Position numbers and translations under genes: made by a program
Notes under the pieces: model-generated
What the model was told of the DNA's origin: nothing
Seen by the model: the letters and a program-made list of their open reading frames with translations, nothing else
Database searches by the model: none
Shown: one piece after another, positions 36,655 through 45,808 of the stretch
How the letters are laid out: each line of letters opens with the position of its first letter
Numbering within the stretch: the stretch's first letter is position 1
NCBI GenBank assembly: GCA_002700095.1
Contig: PACL01000087.1
Coordinates: 1-49,311 of the forward strand
DNA: 49,311 nucleotides
Origin: Fulvimarina sp.
GTDB lineage: Bacteria; Pseudomonadota; Alphaproteobacteria; Rhizobiales; Rhizobiaceae
Direction of reading: 5' to 3'

Positions 36655-37385
36655 TTGTTGCTCCCCAGCGTCTGGATGGCGTCGCTCATGCTGCGCTCGT
36701 TGGACTGGACGAGATTGGCGGCGCTTTCGAAGGCCCGCTGCAATTCGATCAGGCGGGTCATCTCGAGCACCGGATTGACGTTCGAGCCTTCGACGAAGCC
36801 CTGCATGACGCCGACCTGCGAGAAGTCGAGCGCCGGCTGCGCGCCCTGGTCGGGAATGACGCCGGAGGTGTCGAACCGGGTCAGCTTGGCGGCCTGCGGA
36901 ATGGTGAACAGGCCGACCGCGCCGAGCTGCCGTCCGCCCTGGGTGATCATGCCGTCGCGGGCGATGGTCAGGGCGCCACCATTCGGGTCGATCTGGATCT
37001 GGGCGCCGCCCGCATCGACCAGCGGATAGCCGGTAAGCGTCTCCACCGTGCCGGCCTGGTTGACCCGCATGCGGCCGTCGCGGGTGTAGACGACGCCGTT
37101 CGGCCCCTGGAAGCCGAAATAGGCGTCGCCGGTGACCGCCATGTCGAGGGGATTGCCGGTCTGGGTCAGCTCGCCGGTCTTCGTCGACAGGAAGCTGGTG
37201 CCCTCGGACGCCATGCTGACGGGCTCGGCGCCGAAGCCGTTGCCGGGCTTGATCAGCTCGTCGAACTTCACCTCTTCGGAGCGGAAGCCGACGGTTCGCA
37301 GGTTGGCAAGATTGTGGGCCAGGGTATCGAGACGGCGTTCGATGGCGAGCTGGGCCGACAGTGCCGGCGGAAGCGTGGCCTCCAT
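36651..37385 (-). CDS. flgF: Flagellar proximal rod protein FlgF
   Basis: 244-aa axial protein of the flagellar rod. The N-terminal helix and NLANLRTVGFRSEE region fits the flagellar basal-body rod motif, and the C-terminal EGSNVNPVLEMTRLIELQRAFES is the shared rod/hook terminal heptad region. The ATG at 37385 is chosen because GAAGAGG lies 6 nt before it; an ATG at 37391 would sit on that ribosome site. It is exported by the type III apparatus and is co-transcribed with fliI. Confidence 0.94.
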   Translation of the reverse strand: MEATLPPALSAQLAIERRLDTLAHNLANLRTVGFRSEEVKFDELIKPGNGFGAEPVSMASEGTSFLSTKTGELTQTGNPLDMAVTGDAYFGFQGPNGVVYTRDGRMRVNQAGTVETLTGYPLVDAGGAQIQIDPNGGALTIARDGMITQGGRQLGAVGLFTIPQAAKLTRFDTSGVIPDQGAQPALDFSQVGVMQGFVEGSNVNPVLEMTRLIELQRAFESAANLVQSNERSMSDAIQTLGSNK

Positions 37386-37602
37386 GATCATCCTCTTCGC
37401 GATTGGCCGGCGGCGCTGCGAGACGCATGCCTTCGCCCGGCCGGACCCGTGGTCGGTCCGCAAACTGCCCAAGGAGGCTTGTCTCAGACTGACAGGCCCG
37501 AACCCCGCAATTTCAGGAGGCGGGCGGGCCGGGACGATAAGGCTCGCGCAAGCGCTTCTGCCGTAGGCCAGTCCCCGCAGAAACGTGTATTCGAGGACGA
37601 CA

Positions 37603-38466
37603 ATGGGAATCCTGATTGGCCTGGTGGTGGCACTCGCCGCGATGCTCGGCGGCTTCGTCGCGATGGGTGGTCATCTCGAGGTGCTGGTGCAGCCCTTCGA
37701 ATACGTCATCATTCTCGGCACCTCGCTCGGCACCTTCATCATCTCGAACTCCGCCAAGACCATCAAGGACACCGGCAAGGCGATGGGCGAGGCGTTCAAG
37801 AACAAGGTGCCTCACCAGAAGGACTATCTCGAGGTTCTGGGGCTCCTGCACAATCTGATGCGCGAGATGCGCTCGAAGTCGCGGTCGGAGGTCGAGGCCC
37901 ATATCGACGACCCGAAGGAATCGACGATCTTTCAGGCCTATCCGAACATCCTCAAGAACACCGCGATGCTGAGCTTCATCTGCGACTATGCCCGGCTGAT
38001 CATCATCGGCAATGCCCGTCCGCACGAGATCGAGTCGCTGATGGACGAGGAAATCCAGACCATTCACCATGATCTGCTCAAGCCCAAACACGCTCTCCAG
38101 GACATTACCGACGGATTGCCGGCGATCGGCATCGTCGCCGCCGTTCTCGGCGTCATCAAGGCCATGGGTGCCCTCGACCAGCCGCCGGAAGTCCTCGGCC
38201 ACCTGATCGGCGCCGCGCTGGTCGGAACCTTCGCGGGCATCTTCTTTTCCTACGGTGTGTTCGGCCCGATCGGTGCCAAGGTGAAATACGTGCGCGAGAA
38301 GCAGGTCCGCGTCTTCGTCATCGTGAAGTCGACGCTCATCGCCTACATGAACGGCGCCATGCCGCAGGTGGCGCTGGAATATGGCCGCAAGGTCATTTCC
38401 GCGGCCGATCGCCCGACCATCGACCAGGTCGAGAACGAGACCATCGGCGGCGGCGCGGGAGCCTGA
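37603..38466 (+). CDS. motA: Flagellar motor stator protein MotA
   Basis: 287-aa inner-membrane stator subunit. Four membrane segments are visible, two near the N-terminus and two in the C-terminal half, with a large cytoplasmic loop carrying the charged RSKSRSEVE and DDPKES segments. The [21 protein letters not shown] stretch contains the conserved proline of the third helix. GAGG lies 6 nt before ATG 37603; an upstream GTG (37585) is less likely. MotB is not adjacent. It heads the plus-strand motA-fliM-X-fliN-fliG run. Confidence 0.95.
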   Translation: MGILIGLVVALAAMLGGFVAMGGHLEVLVQPFEYVIILGTSLGTFIISNSAKTIKDTGKAMGEAFKNKVPHQKDYLEVLGLLHNLMREMRSKSRSEVEAHIDDPKESTIFQAYPNILKNTAMLSFICDYARLIIIGNARPHEIESLMDEEIQTIHHDLLKPKHALQDITDGLPAIGIVAAVLGVIKAMGALDQPPEVLGHLIGAALVGTFAGIFFSYGVFGPIGAKVKYVREKQVRVFVIVKSTLIAYMNGAMPQVALEYGRKVISAADRPTIDQVENETIGGGAGA

Positions 38467-38470
38467 TCGC

Positions 38471-39409
38471 ATGAGCGAAACTGCGATCGCCTCGGATCCG
38501 GCCGAGATCCACGCCCGCCTGAAGAGCGCCACCGAACTCGATCCAGCCCGCCTGCCGCGCCTGGAGCACATCTGCGCGGACTGGACCGAGGAACTGAGCG
38601 CCCGGCTCCGGGAACTCGCGCCCGGCGTCATCGAGATCGAATATCAGCAGTGCGAGGTGGAAGACGCCCCGGATCCGGAGGATGCCGAACTCGCCAAGGC
38701 GGTGATCGCGCCGCTGCTGTCTAACAGCTTTTCCCGGCCAAGCTTCGTCCTGGCTGACCGCAAGGTGGTCGAGCTGGTCGTCGCCACCTTCCTCGGCTGC
38801 GAGCCGTCCGCCGACCTCGCCCAGAGCCGGGAGCCGACGGCCCTCGACCAGCATTTCGTCCGCCTGTTCTTTGCCAAGGTGCTGGAGACGGCGGCGAAGG
38901 TGTTCCGGCCGATGGCCGCCTTCGAAATGTCCCTCGGCAGCTTCGGCACCGCGGCAGACCTCGCCGAGACGCTTGGCGAGGAAGCCGAGCGCTATTTCGT
39001 GTTCCGCTTCGAGATGACGGCCGGGGACTTCCAGGCGCCCTTCGCGCTGGCCCTGCCGAAGAGCTTCCTGTCGCCGCATCGCCGGTTCCTCAGCGGCACG
39101 CCGCAAAAGCCGGAAATGGCGTCCGACGAGGCCTGGAAGAAAGGCATCGAGGCGAGCTTCGCCCAGAGCGACCTCAAGATCGAGGCGGTGCTGTGCAAGA
39201 AGAATATCCCGCTGTCCCAGGTCGCTCGCTTCCGCGTGGGCGCCACGATCGAACTCGACGTCGGACTGACCAGCCTCATTCCGCTCGAATGCGAGGACCG
39301 GCCGATGTTCCGCGCCCAGGTCGGGCGTTCGCGCGAATCCTACGTGGTGCGGATCGAGGAACGCATCGATCCGGCTCAGGAGTTCATCGATGACATCCTA
39401 TCTGATTGA
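38471..39409 (+). CDS. fliM: Flagellar motor switch protein FliM
   Basis: 312-aa C-ring protein linking FliG to FliN. The middle domain (about 50-220) and the C-terminal SpoA-like domain (KIEAVLCKKNIPLSQVARFRVGATIELDV and on) are recognisable though diverged from enteric FliM. The N-terminus does not show the LSQxEIDALL CheY-binding peptide of E. coli. Rhizobial FliM proteins are known to be divergent. It begins 4 nt after motA and overlaps the next gene by 20 nt. Confidence 0.9.
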   Translation: MSETAIASDPAEIHARLKSATELDPARLPRLEHICADWTEELSARLRELAPGVIEIEYQQCEVEDAPDPEDAELAKAVIAPLLSNSFSRPSFVLADRKVVELVVATFLGCEPSADLAQSREPTALDQHFVRLFFAKVLETAAKVFRPMAAFEMSLGSFGTAADLAETLGEEAERYFVFRFEMTAGDFQAPFALALPKSFLSPHRRFLSGTPQKPEMASDEAWKKGIEASFAQSDLKIEAVLCKKNIPLSQVARFRVGATIELDVGLTSLIPLECEDRPMFRAQVGRSRESYVVRIEERIDPAQEFIDDILSD

Positions 39410-39788
39410 CCTGCTTCTCGTCGTCGCGCTGGTCGTCACGGCGCTGCGCTGCGGCCGCATGCACAAGGAGCTGCGCGCGCTGCGCCAGGCCGACCTCGCC
39501 GAGGCGCTGACGCAGTCGGAGGTTTCGCTCAACCGAGCGGCCGAGGCCATCGTCGGAGCCCGCTACGAAGGGGTCGAGACGGTTCGGGAACTGGAGCGCC
39601 AGCTCGTCGAGGCCCGCCGCGTCATCGAGCAGCTGACCGTCCTCGTCAGCCGTGCCGACCATCACGTCGGCGTCGGCGCGCCGCAGGCCATTCCCGCAGC
39701 GGCGTCGACGGCGCCGTCGGACGCCGACCCTTACCGTGATTTCTTCGCGGCTGCCCATGACAGGCTTCACGCCAGTCTGGCCCGTTAA
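39390..39788 (+). CDS. Flagellar-locus membrane-anchored coiled-coil protein, unknown function
   Basis: 132 aa. An N-terminal hydrophobic helix (about 4-20, YLIDLLLVVALVVTALRC) is followed by a long charged helix predicted as coiled coil (22-90, many Glu/Arg/Leu) and a Pro/Ala-rich tail. It overlaps fliM by 20 nt and precedes fliN, so it is translated within the C-ring operon. It may correspond to the alphaproteobacterial DUF6468 family, but I could not confirm this. Possible role: an accessory protein between membrane and C-ring. Confidence 0.8.
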   Translation: MTSYLIDLLLVVALVVTALRCGRMHKELRALRQADLAEALTQSEVSLNRAAEAIVGARYEGVETVRELERQLVEARRVIEQLTVLVSRADHHVGVGAPQAIPAAASTAPSDADPYRDFFAAAHDRLHASLAR

Positions 39789-39856
39789 TCCCTAGATCCG
39801 AGCCGAACGGGGACGATGCGTCCCCATCGAAGCCGAAGACCTGGAAAGACCGATCC

Positions 39857-40309
39857 ATGAGCGATTCCGAACTGGACCTTGATCTCGAAGATTCCGACGA
39901 AGAGGAATCCGATCTGGGCGGATTCGAGATGCCCACGGGCTTCGATCCGGCCGCGGCGATGGGCCGGACGAGCGCCGCCCCGTCGCGGATGGCCGTCGAG
40001 GAGGAGGAGGAGGAGCCGGTCGAGGACCAGGTCGATCTCAATCTCGTCATGGACGTGCCGGTAACCATGCAGGTGGTTCTCGGCTCGGCGACCATGACCG
40101 TCGCCAACATCCTGAAGCTCGGCCGCGGCGCCGTCGTCAAGCTCGACACCAAGGTCGGCGATCCCGTCGACGTCGTCGTCAACGGGCGCATCGTCGCCCG
40201 CGGCGAGATCGTGGTGATCGACAAGGAGGAGCAGCGTTTCGGCATCACCCTCACCGACGTTGCGAAGCCCGGCTCCAAGCTGCAGGCCCGCAAGTCGCGC
40301 GCCGCCTGA
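39857..40309 (+). CDS. fliN: Flagellar motor switch protein FliN
   Basis: 150 aa. The C-terminal SpoA domain (about 60-145) carries VPVTMQVVLGSATMTVANIL and the KVGDPVDVVVNGRIVARGEIVV core that is strongly conserved in FliN. The N-terminal 60 residues are highly acidic, including a run of five glutamates, longer than in enteric FliN. It completes the C-ring lower rim with FliM. fliG starts 6 nt downstream. Confidence 0.95.
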   Translation: MSDSELDLDLEDSDEEESDLGGFEMPTGFDPAAAMGRTSAAPSRMAVEEEEEEPVEDQVDLNLVMDVPVTMQVVLGSATMTVANILKLGRGAVVKLDTKVGDPVDVVVNGRIVARGEIVVIDKEEQRFGITLTDVAKPGSKLQARKSRAA

Positions 40310-40315
40310 TCCGCC

Positions 40316-41362
40316 ATGTCGATCATCGCCGCCTATGACGCCGAATCCGGAGCGCACGAAAGCGGCGGCGCGCGCGCTGCCATCCTTCTGCTCGCCCTCG
40401 GCTCCCAGGGGGCGGCGCGCATCCTGAAGCATCTTTCGCCGGACGAGATCCGCATCATCCGCGAAAGCGCCGCAAGCCTCCCGACCGTCGGCCCGGAACA
40501 CATCGACGAGGTCGTCGACGACTTCCAGAGCTACTTCAAGAAGGGGGCGGCGCTCACCGGCCCCGGCAAGGAGATGGTCGAGCTCCTCGAAAACGCGCTG
40601 TCGCGCGAGGAGTATGTCTCGATCTTCGATCCGGACAGCCGCGACCCGGCGCTTGCCGATCTCCTCGACAACAACCGCGAAGGCGACGTCTGGGAGGCGA
40701 TCACGGCCATGGAGCCCGTGCCGCTCGCCCAGAAGCTCCTCGGCGAGCATCCGCAGCTGGTGGCGATCGTCCTGGCGCGGCTTCCGCCGGAGATGGCCTC
40801 GGCGATGATCCGCGAATTCGCGCCCGCCATGCGCAACGACGTCATGCGCCGCATCCTCACCCTCAAGCCGCTCCAGTACACGGTGCAGACGGTCCTCGAG
40901 GGGCAGATCCGGCGCAACTTCGTGACCGCCGGCGGCGACACCGAGGAGGGCGGCAGCCACGCCTTCCTCGCCGAGATCGTCAACCGGCTCGACAAGGATT
41001 CGTCGGAAGAGGTGCTGGAATCCCTGCGCGCCTCCCGCCCGAAGGACGCCGAGGCGCTGGAAAAGCTGCTCTTCGCCTTCGAGGACCTGCCGTCCCTGCC
41101 GCTGAAGTCGCGTCTCACTCTGTTCGACGCGGTCGATGCCGAGGTCATGGTGCGGGCCCTCAGGGGCGCCGGCCCGGAGATCGTCGAGCTGGTCCTGTCC
41201 GCGCTCGGCGCCAGAGCCCGGCGCATGGCCGAGGCCGAGCTCAAGCAGGAGGTCACGCTGCAGAAGGCGGAGATCGACGGCGCGAGGCGCGAGATCGCCA
41301 AGCAGGCTCTGCGCCTTGCCGGCGAAGGCAAGCTGGTCCTGCGCGAGCAGCTGGAAGACTGA
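40316..41362 (+). CDS. fliG: Flagellar motor switch protein FliG
   Basis: 348-aa torque-generating C-ring protein. The N-terminal domain (AAILLLALGSQGAARILKHLSPDEIR) binds FliF, the middle domain contains the EHPQLVAIVLARLPPEMAS segment (EHPQ motif, FliM contact), and the C-terminal charged helix region (ALRGAGPEIVELVLSALGARARRMAEAEL) interacts with MotA. Normal length. ATG at 40316. A hairpin follows the gene. Confidence 0.96.
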   Translation: MSIIAAYDAESGAHESGGARAAILLLALGSQGAARILKHLSPDEIRIIRESAASLPTVGPEHIDEVVDDFQSYFKKGAALTGPGKEMVELLENALSREEYVSIFDPDSRDPALADLLDNNREGDVWEAITAMEPVPLAQKLLGEHPQLVAIVLARLPPEMASAMIREFAPAMRNDVMRRILTLKPLQYTVQTVLEGQIRRNFVTAGGDTEEGGSHAFLAEIVNRLDKDSSEEVLESLRASRPKDAEALEKLLFAFEDLPSLPLKSRLTLFDAVDAEVMVRALRGAGPEIVELVLSALGARARRMAEAELKQEVTLQKAEIDGARREIAKQALRLAGEGKLVLREQLED

Positions 41363-41368
41363 GGCGCT

Positions 41369-41389
41369 GCCCGATCGAACGGATCGGGC
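41369..41389 (+). terminator. Hairpin after fliG
   Basis: Perfect 8-bp stem GCCCGATC/GATCGGGC with loop GAACG, starting 7 nt after the fliG stop codon. No T-run follows. It occupies the start of the 178-nt gap before flhB and may end or attenuate the motA-fliG transcript. Confidence 0.5.
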
Positions 41390-41540
41390 GGTGTTGCGAG
41401 CCCGCGCGGCAATCGGGCGGGCTTCATCTGAGACGCCCGCCGCCGGCCCCGCCGGTTCGCCTCGTAACACATGCGCAACCTTAATCGAACGTGGACCCGC
41501 CCCGGTTCATCCGACGTCAACGGCTTGAGGGAGTAGATCG

Positions 41541-42626
41541 TTGTCGGACGAGGATCGGTCGTCAAAGACAGAGGAGCCGACGGAGAAGAAAATCCGCGAC
41601 ACGGTCGAGAAGGGCAACCTTCCGGTCTCGCGCGAAGCTCCGATCCTGGCTTCTCTCCTGGCGGCGATGGCCTTCTTCACCTTGCAGGTGAAGGACGGAT
41701 CGGCACACCTGCTCCTCGCGCTCAAGTCGACGATGGAGAATCCGCTCCAGTGGGAGTTGGATACGGGGGCCGATGCGTTACACGTTCTCTCAATGCTGTC
41801 GATCGAGATGGGCCGCTTCGTCATGCCGGCCCTGCTTCTGTTCATCGGCGGCGGCGTCGTCGCTTCCGTCCTGCAGAATCCGCCGCAGATCAACATCGAG
41901 CGGATCGTTCCCAAGGCTTCGAACGTTTCTCTGTCTTCCGGCTTCCGCCGAATATTCGGCCTCAAGGGCGTGACGGAGTTCGGCAAGGCCATGTTCAAGT
42001 TCATCGCCATCGGCGTCATCGTCAGCTCCATCCTCGTCTCGGGCTTTCCGACGATGATGAAGACCATGTACGCCGACCCCGTGCTGATGCCCGAGCTGAT
42101 CCTGCAGATGGCGATGAAGCTTCTGTCGGCGGTGTCGATCGCCACGATCGTCCTCGTCGCTGCCGACATCGCCCTGTCGCGGATGCACTGGAAGCGCGAC
42201 CTGATGATGTCGAAGCAGGAGATCAAGGACGAATCGAAGCAGATGGAGGGCGATCCGATGATCAAGGCCCGCCAGCGCCAGATCGCCCGCGACCGCATCC
42301 GGCGCCGGATGATCTCGGAAGTGCCGAAGGCGACGCTCGTCATCGCCAACCCCACCCACTACGCCATCGCGCTTCGCTATACGCGGGAGGACGGCGGCGC
42401 GCCGATCGTCGTCGCCAAGGGGACCGACCTCCTGGCCCTCAAGATTCGCGAAATCGCCGAGGCAAATGACGTCCCCGTCATCGAGGACAAGCTCTTGGCA
42501 AGGTCGATGTACGATCATGTCGAGATCGACCAGATGATCCCGCCACAGTTCTTCAAGGCCGTCGCCGAAATCATCTATTATCTGTACACTCGGTCTGGGA
42601 CCAAGATGGGAGTTGCCACAGCTTAG
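41541..42626 (+). CDS. flhB: Flagellar export switch protein FlhB
   Basis: 361-aa type III export gate component that switches substrate specificity. The cytoplasmic N-terminal SKTEEPTEKKIRD motif is followed by four membrane helices (about 35-50, 90-112, 145-170, 190-212) and the autocleavage site NPTH at 270-273 in VIANPTHYAIAL. Start is TTG at 41541 with GAGGGAG 7 nt upstream. A small unknown gene starts 2 nt after its stop. Confidence 0.95.
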   Translation: MSDEDRSSKTEEPTEKKIRDTVEKGNLPVSREAPILASLLAAMAFFTLQVKDGSAHLLLALKSTMENPLQWELDTGADALHVLSMLSIEMGRFVMPALLLFIGGGVVASVLQNPPQINIERIVPKASNVSLSSGFRRIFGLKGVTEFGKAMFKFIAIGVIVSSILVSGFPTMMKTMYADPVLMPELILQMAMKLLSAVSIATIVLVAADIALSRMHWKRDLMMSKQEIKDESKQMEGDPMIKARQRQIARDRIRRRMISEVPKATLVIANPTHYAIALRYTREDGGAPIVVAKGTDLLALKIREIAEANDVPVIEDKLLARSMYDHVEIDQMIPPQFFKAVAEIIYYLYTRSGTKMGVATA

Positions 42627-42628
42627 CC

Positions 42629-43057
42629 ATGCTCGATATCAGGAAAAGATCGACCATGTCGCGCGAGCGGGCGCTCGCGGATGGCATCAAGGAAGTCGCC
42701 GCTGAATTGCGGCTCGTCGACGTCGTCGACTACATCGCGTTCCTTCGGCTGGAGCGCTTCGGCAATCTGGCCGACATCGTCACCTCTTCGGCGGAACTCT
42801 ACCTGAAGCCGGGCGTGCTGCGCTTTGCCGATGGCGGCGAGGTCCGTCTCAAATGGGGCGAGGTGCCGGTCATCATCCTGGCGCTGGAATTTCGCCATGC
42901 CGGCGTCACCGCCCATCTCCACCTGGAGCTCGGCGCCACCACCGCTGCCGTCGACATCATCCATGTGAGCTTCGACGAGCGCCCGGCTACCCCGGACGAG
43001 GAAGTGGTGTTCCTGATGAACGCCATCGCCGACGCCCATCTCAAGGTCGCCAGCTAG
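42629..43057 (+). CDS. Small cytoplasmic protein of the flagellar locus, unknown function
   Basis: 142-aa acidic protein with no signal peptide or membrane segment. It has two apparent parts: a helical N-terminus (RERALADGIKEVAAELRLVDVVDYIAFLRLERFGNLADIV) and a beta-rich C-terminal part ending FLMNAIADAHLKVAS. The gene begins 2 nt after flhB, so it is likely co-translated. I do not recognise the family. The position after flhB suggests a role in flagellar export or assembly, but that is inference only. An intergenic repeat follows immediately. Confidence 0.85.
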   Translation: MLDIRKRSTMSRERALADGIKEVAAELRLVDVVDYIAFLRLERFGNLADIVTSSAELYLKPGVLRFADGGEVRLKWGEVPVIILALEFRHAGVTAHLHLELGATTAAVDIIHVSFDERPATPDEEVVFLMNAIADAHLKVAS

Positions 43058-43158
43058 AGCACGATCCCGAACAATAGGAACCGGTTTTCGGAAAAGATCA
43101 TGCGGCACTAGGGGAGTAGAGCGGGATGCCGATCGAAGCTGGTCTCATCCCGCTCTAG
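43058..43158. repeat. Intergenic palindromic repeat, copy 2
   Basis: Same layout as the element at 1-104: GATCCCGA near the start, CCGGTTTTCGGAAAAGATCATGCGG in the middle, and a hairpin with perfect 12-bp arms TAGAGCGGGATG (43117-43128) and CATCCCGCTCTA (43146-43157). It starts directly at the end of the small gene after flhB and could also act as a transcription end for the flhB operon. Confidence 0.8.
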
Positions 43159-43770
43159 CGCGTCGCCGGGCGGGGCGGGCGACCGGCCCTCCGGCGAGAC
43201 CATCGGGATGATGAACGCCCGGCCGCAGCCGCCGGGCCAGTCGCGCCGTCGAATGGCCGCGGCATGGGTTTTCACCCGCCGCTCGCCCTGCTGGGGCGCC
43301 GATATCCCATCCCGCTAAAAAACTCCCGATTCGCTTTCCCCCTTGCGGAGCGCCGGCCTGTCGCGGCGTTGCCGGCGCGCCGGCCGCTTCGCCGCCCGCC
43401 GCCGCTCCTCGCCCGGCGGCCGCGCCATGCCGCGGCATCCGGGGCGGGGTCTGCACCCGGCGGCGTATCGCCTCCGCCCGAGGCGTCGCGCTGATCCTCT
43501 CGGCGCCAGGCCCTTCGTCATCAGCCCTGCCGGCATGAGGTTTTCTTCAGGGCCGCTTTTTCCCCGACCTTCCCCGATCTTCCCACCGCTTCCACTTGCG
43601 CCGGACTTCGCCTGCAATGTGAAGAGGATGGCCGTCCCGGGGCGGGCCGGATCCCGCCATATGCTCTGTCCCACTTAGGATTTTCCGGGGCGAAAGCCGG
43701 TTCTCCTACAAGTTTCGGACAAGTGGCCCAGCGTAGAAGCGGGTCTGTCGAAGCATATGGAAGTTTCGCA
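43159..43770. other. Gene-free interval upstream of flgB
   Basis: About 610 nt of very GC-rich DNA. Reading frames exist on both strands but none shows a protein-like composition or family resemblance. A ribosome site and start for flgB lie at the right end. The promoter of the flgB operon is expected in the last 200 nt or so; I could not locate a clear -35/-10 pair. Confidence 0.5.
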
Positions 43771-44151
43771 ATGGATAACGCCTACATCTTCGGGATCGCC
43801 TCCCAGCGGAACGCATGGTTGACGGCTCGCCAGTCCGTGGTCGCCCAAAACGTCGCGAACGCCGACACGCCCGACTACAAGACCAAGGACATCGCGCCCT
43901 TCGAGGACGTGCTGCACGACATCGGCGTGCGCCTCGTCACCGACAACAGCGCCCACTTCTCCATCGGCGGCGAGCCCAGCGAAGGCGTCGCGCGCACCGG
44001 CCAGCGGGACTGGACGGTCGAGACCAGCGACAAGGACGTCACGATCGAGGAAGAGATGCTGAAGGGCGGCGAGATCGCCCGCTCCTATTCGCTCAACACC
44101 TCGATCGTCAAAGCCTTCCACCGCATGATGCTCAACGCAGTGAAGGGTTGA
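43771..44151 (+). CDS. flgB: Flagellar proximal rod protein FlgB
   Basis: 126-aa rod protein. [25 protein letters not shown] (about 18-42) is the canonical flagellar rod motif, and the C-terminal [20 protein letters not shown] is the terminal helix. ATG 43771 has GGAAG 7 nt upstream and gives the family length. It is first of a long plus-strand operon and is exported across the inner membrane by the type III apparatus. Confidence 0.95.
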   Translation: MDNAYIFGIASQRNAWLTARQSVVAQNVANADTPDYKTKDIAPFEDVLHDIGVRLVTDNSAHFSIGGEPSEGVARTGQRDWTVETSDKDVTIEEEMLKGGEIARSYSLNTSIVKAFHRMMLNAVKG

Positions 44152-44156
44152 CCGGC

Positions 44157-44573
44157 ATGATCGATCCGATCGTTTCCTCGCTGAAGATCGCCTCCAGCGG
44201 CCTCTCCGCCCAGTCGACCCGCCTGCGCGTCGTCTCGGAGAACATCGCCAACGTCAACACGACGGGCGAGACCGCCGGGGCCGACCCCTACCAGCGCAAG
44301 ACTGTCACCTTCGGGGCGGAACTCGACCGCGTGATCGGCGCCGATCTCGTCAAGGTGTCGCAGGTCGGGCGCGACGACAGCCCGTACATCGTCGAGCACG
44401 ATCCCGGCAATCCGGCCGCCAATGCCGACGGCTACGTGAAGATGCCGAACGTCAACATGCTGGTCGAAATGGCCGACATGCGCGAGGCCAACCGCTCCTA
44501 CGAGGCCAATCTCCAGGTGGTGAAACAGGCCCGTGAACTCATCAACATGACCATCGATCTCCTGAGGAGTTGA
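44157..44573 (+). CDS. flgC: Flagellar proximal rod protein FlgC
   Basis: 138 aa. The N-terminal [32 protein letters not shown] is the rod-type motif, and the C-terminal [24 protein letters not shown] is typical of FlgC. Starts 5 nt after flgB and ends just before the fliE ribosome site. Confidence 0.96.
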   Translation: MIDPIVSSLKIASSGLSAQSTRLRVVSENIANVNTTGETAGADPYQRKTVTFGAELDRVIGADLVKVSQVGRDDSPYIVEHDPGNPAANADGYVKMPNVNMLVEMADMREANRSYEANLQVVKQARELINMTIDLLRS

Positions 44574-44575
44574 CC

Positions 44576-44890
44576 ATGATCCCTGCTATCGGATCGAGCC
44601 TTCCGAGGGTCGAGCTCGCCCCTACCAGCAATGTCGGTGCCGCCGGCGCACCGCGTGTCGCAGACGTGGGCGGCCCGAACTTCGGCGCAGTCCTCACCCA
44701 GCTCGCCACCGACGCCGTCTCGACCATGAAGACCGCCGAGGCCACCTCGATCAAGGGCGTCTCCGGCGAAGCCTCGACCCAGGCCGTCGTCGAAGCGGTG
44801 ATGGACGCCGAACGCACCCTGCAGACGGCGATCGCCGTGCGCGACAAGGCCGTCGCCGCCTATCTCGAACTGTCCCGCATGGCGATCTGA
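44576..44890 (+). CDS. fliE: Flagellar hook-basal body complex protein FliE
   Basis: 104-aa MS-ring/rod junction protein. The C-terminal [30 protein letters not shown] is the FliE signature end. GAGGAG lies 6 nt before ATG 44576; a TTG 6 nt upstream would destroy that spacing. It follows flgC by 2 nt. Confidence 0.94.
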   Translation: MIPAIGSSLPRVELAPTSNVGAAGAPRVADVGGPNFGAVLTQLATDAVSTMKTAEATSIKGVSGEASTQAVVEAVMDAERTLQTAIAVRDKAVAAYLELSRMAI

Positions 44891-45015
44891 TCGCCCTGAC
44901 GGCGGCACACTCTGCCGTCGGCGATGACTTGCCGATCCGGCTTCGCGGCCATCATTCCCAATCCGCCGGCGGCTCCCGCCACTTTGGTGGACGACAACAA
45001 TCCACGGAGTTTTCC

Positions 45016-45804
45016 ATGCGTGCGCTAGCCATTGCCGCGACCGGCATGAATGCCCAGCAGACCAATGTCGAGGTGATCGCGAACAACATCGCGAACATCA
45101 ACACCACCGGCTTCAAGCGGGCGAGGGCGGAGTTCACCGATCTGCTCTACCAGATCGAGCGGATGCAGGGCGTTCCCAATCGCGGCGGCGAAGGCGTCGT
45201 GCCGGAAGGCGCGCAACTCGGCCTCGGCGTCCGGCTCGCCGCGATCCGCAACGTGCATCTCCAGGGCACCCTGAACCAGACCGGCAACAAGTTCGATCTC
45301 GCCATCAACGGCAATGGCTGGTTCCAGGTCCAGGGCCCTGGCGGCGAGACGCTCTACACCCGCGACGGCGCCTTCAACACCAGCGCCACCGGTCAGCTCG
45401 TCACCCTCGACGGCTTCACCGTCGATCCCGGCATCACCGTGCCGGCGAACACCACCGAGGTGACGGTCAATGCCAGCGGCGAGGTCTATGCCTCGATCGA
45501 CGGCCAGGTCGCCCCGCAGCTGCTCGGCCAGCTGACGATCTCCACCTTCCCGAACGATGCGGGCCTGTCGGCCCAGGGCGGCAACCTCTTCCGCGAGACC
45601 ATCGCCTCCGGCGCGCCGGTCGCGGGTGTCGCCGGCGAGGAAGGCTACGGCACCATCAACCAGGGCTATCTGGAAGATTCCAACGTCGATCCGGTCAAGG
45701 AGATCTCCGAACTGATCTCCGCCCAGCGCGCCTACGAGATGAATTCCAAGGTCATCACCGCCGCCGACGAGATGTCGAGCGTCATCTCCAAGGGCATGAG
45801 GTAA
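45016..45804 (+). CDS. flgG: Flagellar distal rod protein FlgG
   Basis: 262 aa, standard FlgG length. [35 protein letters not shown] (divided over 1-35) is the N-terminal motif and [26 protein letters not shown] the C-terminal one, with the central GNGWFQV and YTRDGAF blocks between. GGAG lies 6 nt before ATG 45016. A 125-nt gap separates it from fliE. Confidence 0.96.
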   Translation: MRALAIAATGMNAQQTNVEVIANNIANINTTGFKRARAEFTDLLYQIERMQGVPNRGGEGVVPEGAQLGLGVRLAAIRNVHLQGTLNQTGNKFDLAINGNGWFQVQGPGGETLYTRDGAFNTSATGQLVTLDGFTVDPGITVPANTTEVTVNASGEVYASIDGQVAPQLLGQLTISTFPNDAGLSAQGGNLFRETIASGAPVAGVAGEEGYGTINQGYLEDSNVDPVKEISELISAQRAYEMNSKVITAADEMSSVISKGMR

Positions 45805-45808
45805 GATC

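Noticed and set aside
35317..38466. Flagellar gene inversion at flgF/motA as a novel arrangement
   Set aside because: Divergent fliI-flgF and motA-fliM order is, to my knowledge, normal in rhizobial flagellar clusters.
43315..43678. Open frames on both strands upstream of flgB
   Set aside because: Arg/Pro-rich composition without motifs; no supporting start context; treated as non-coding.
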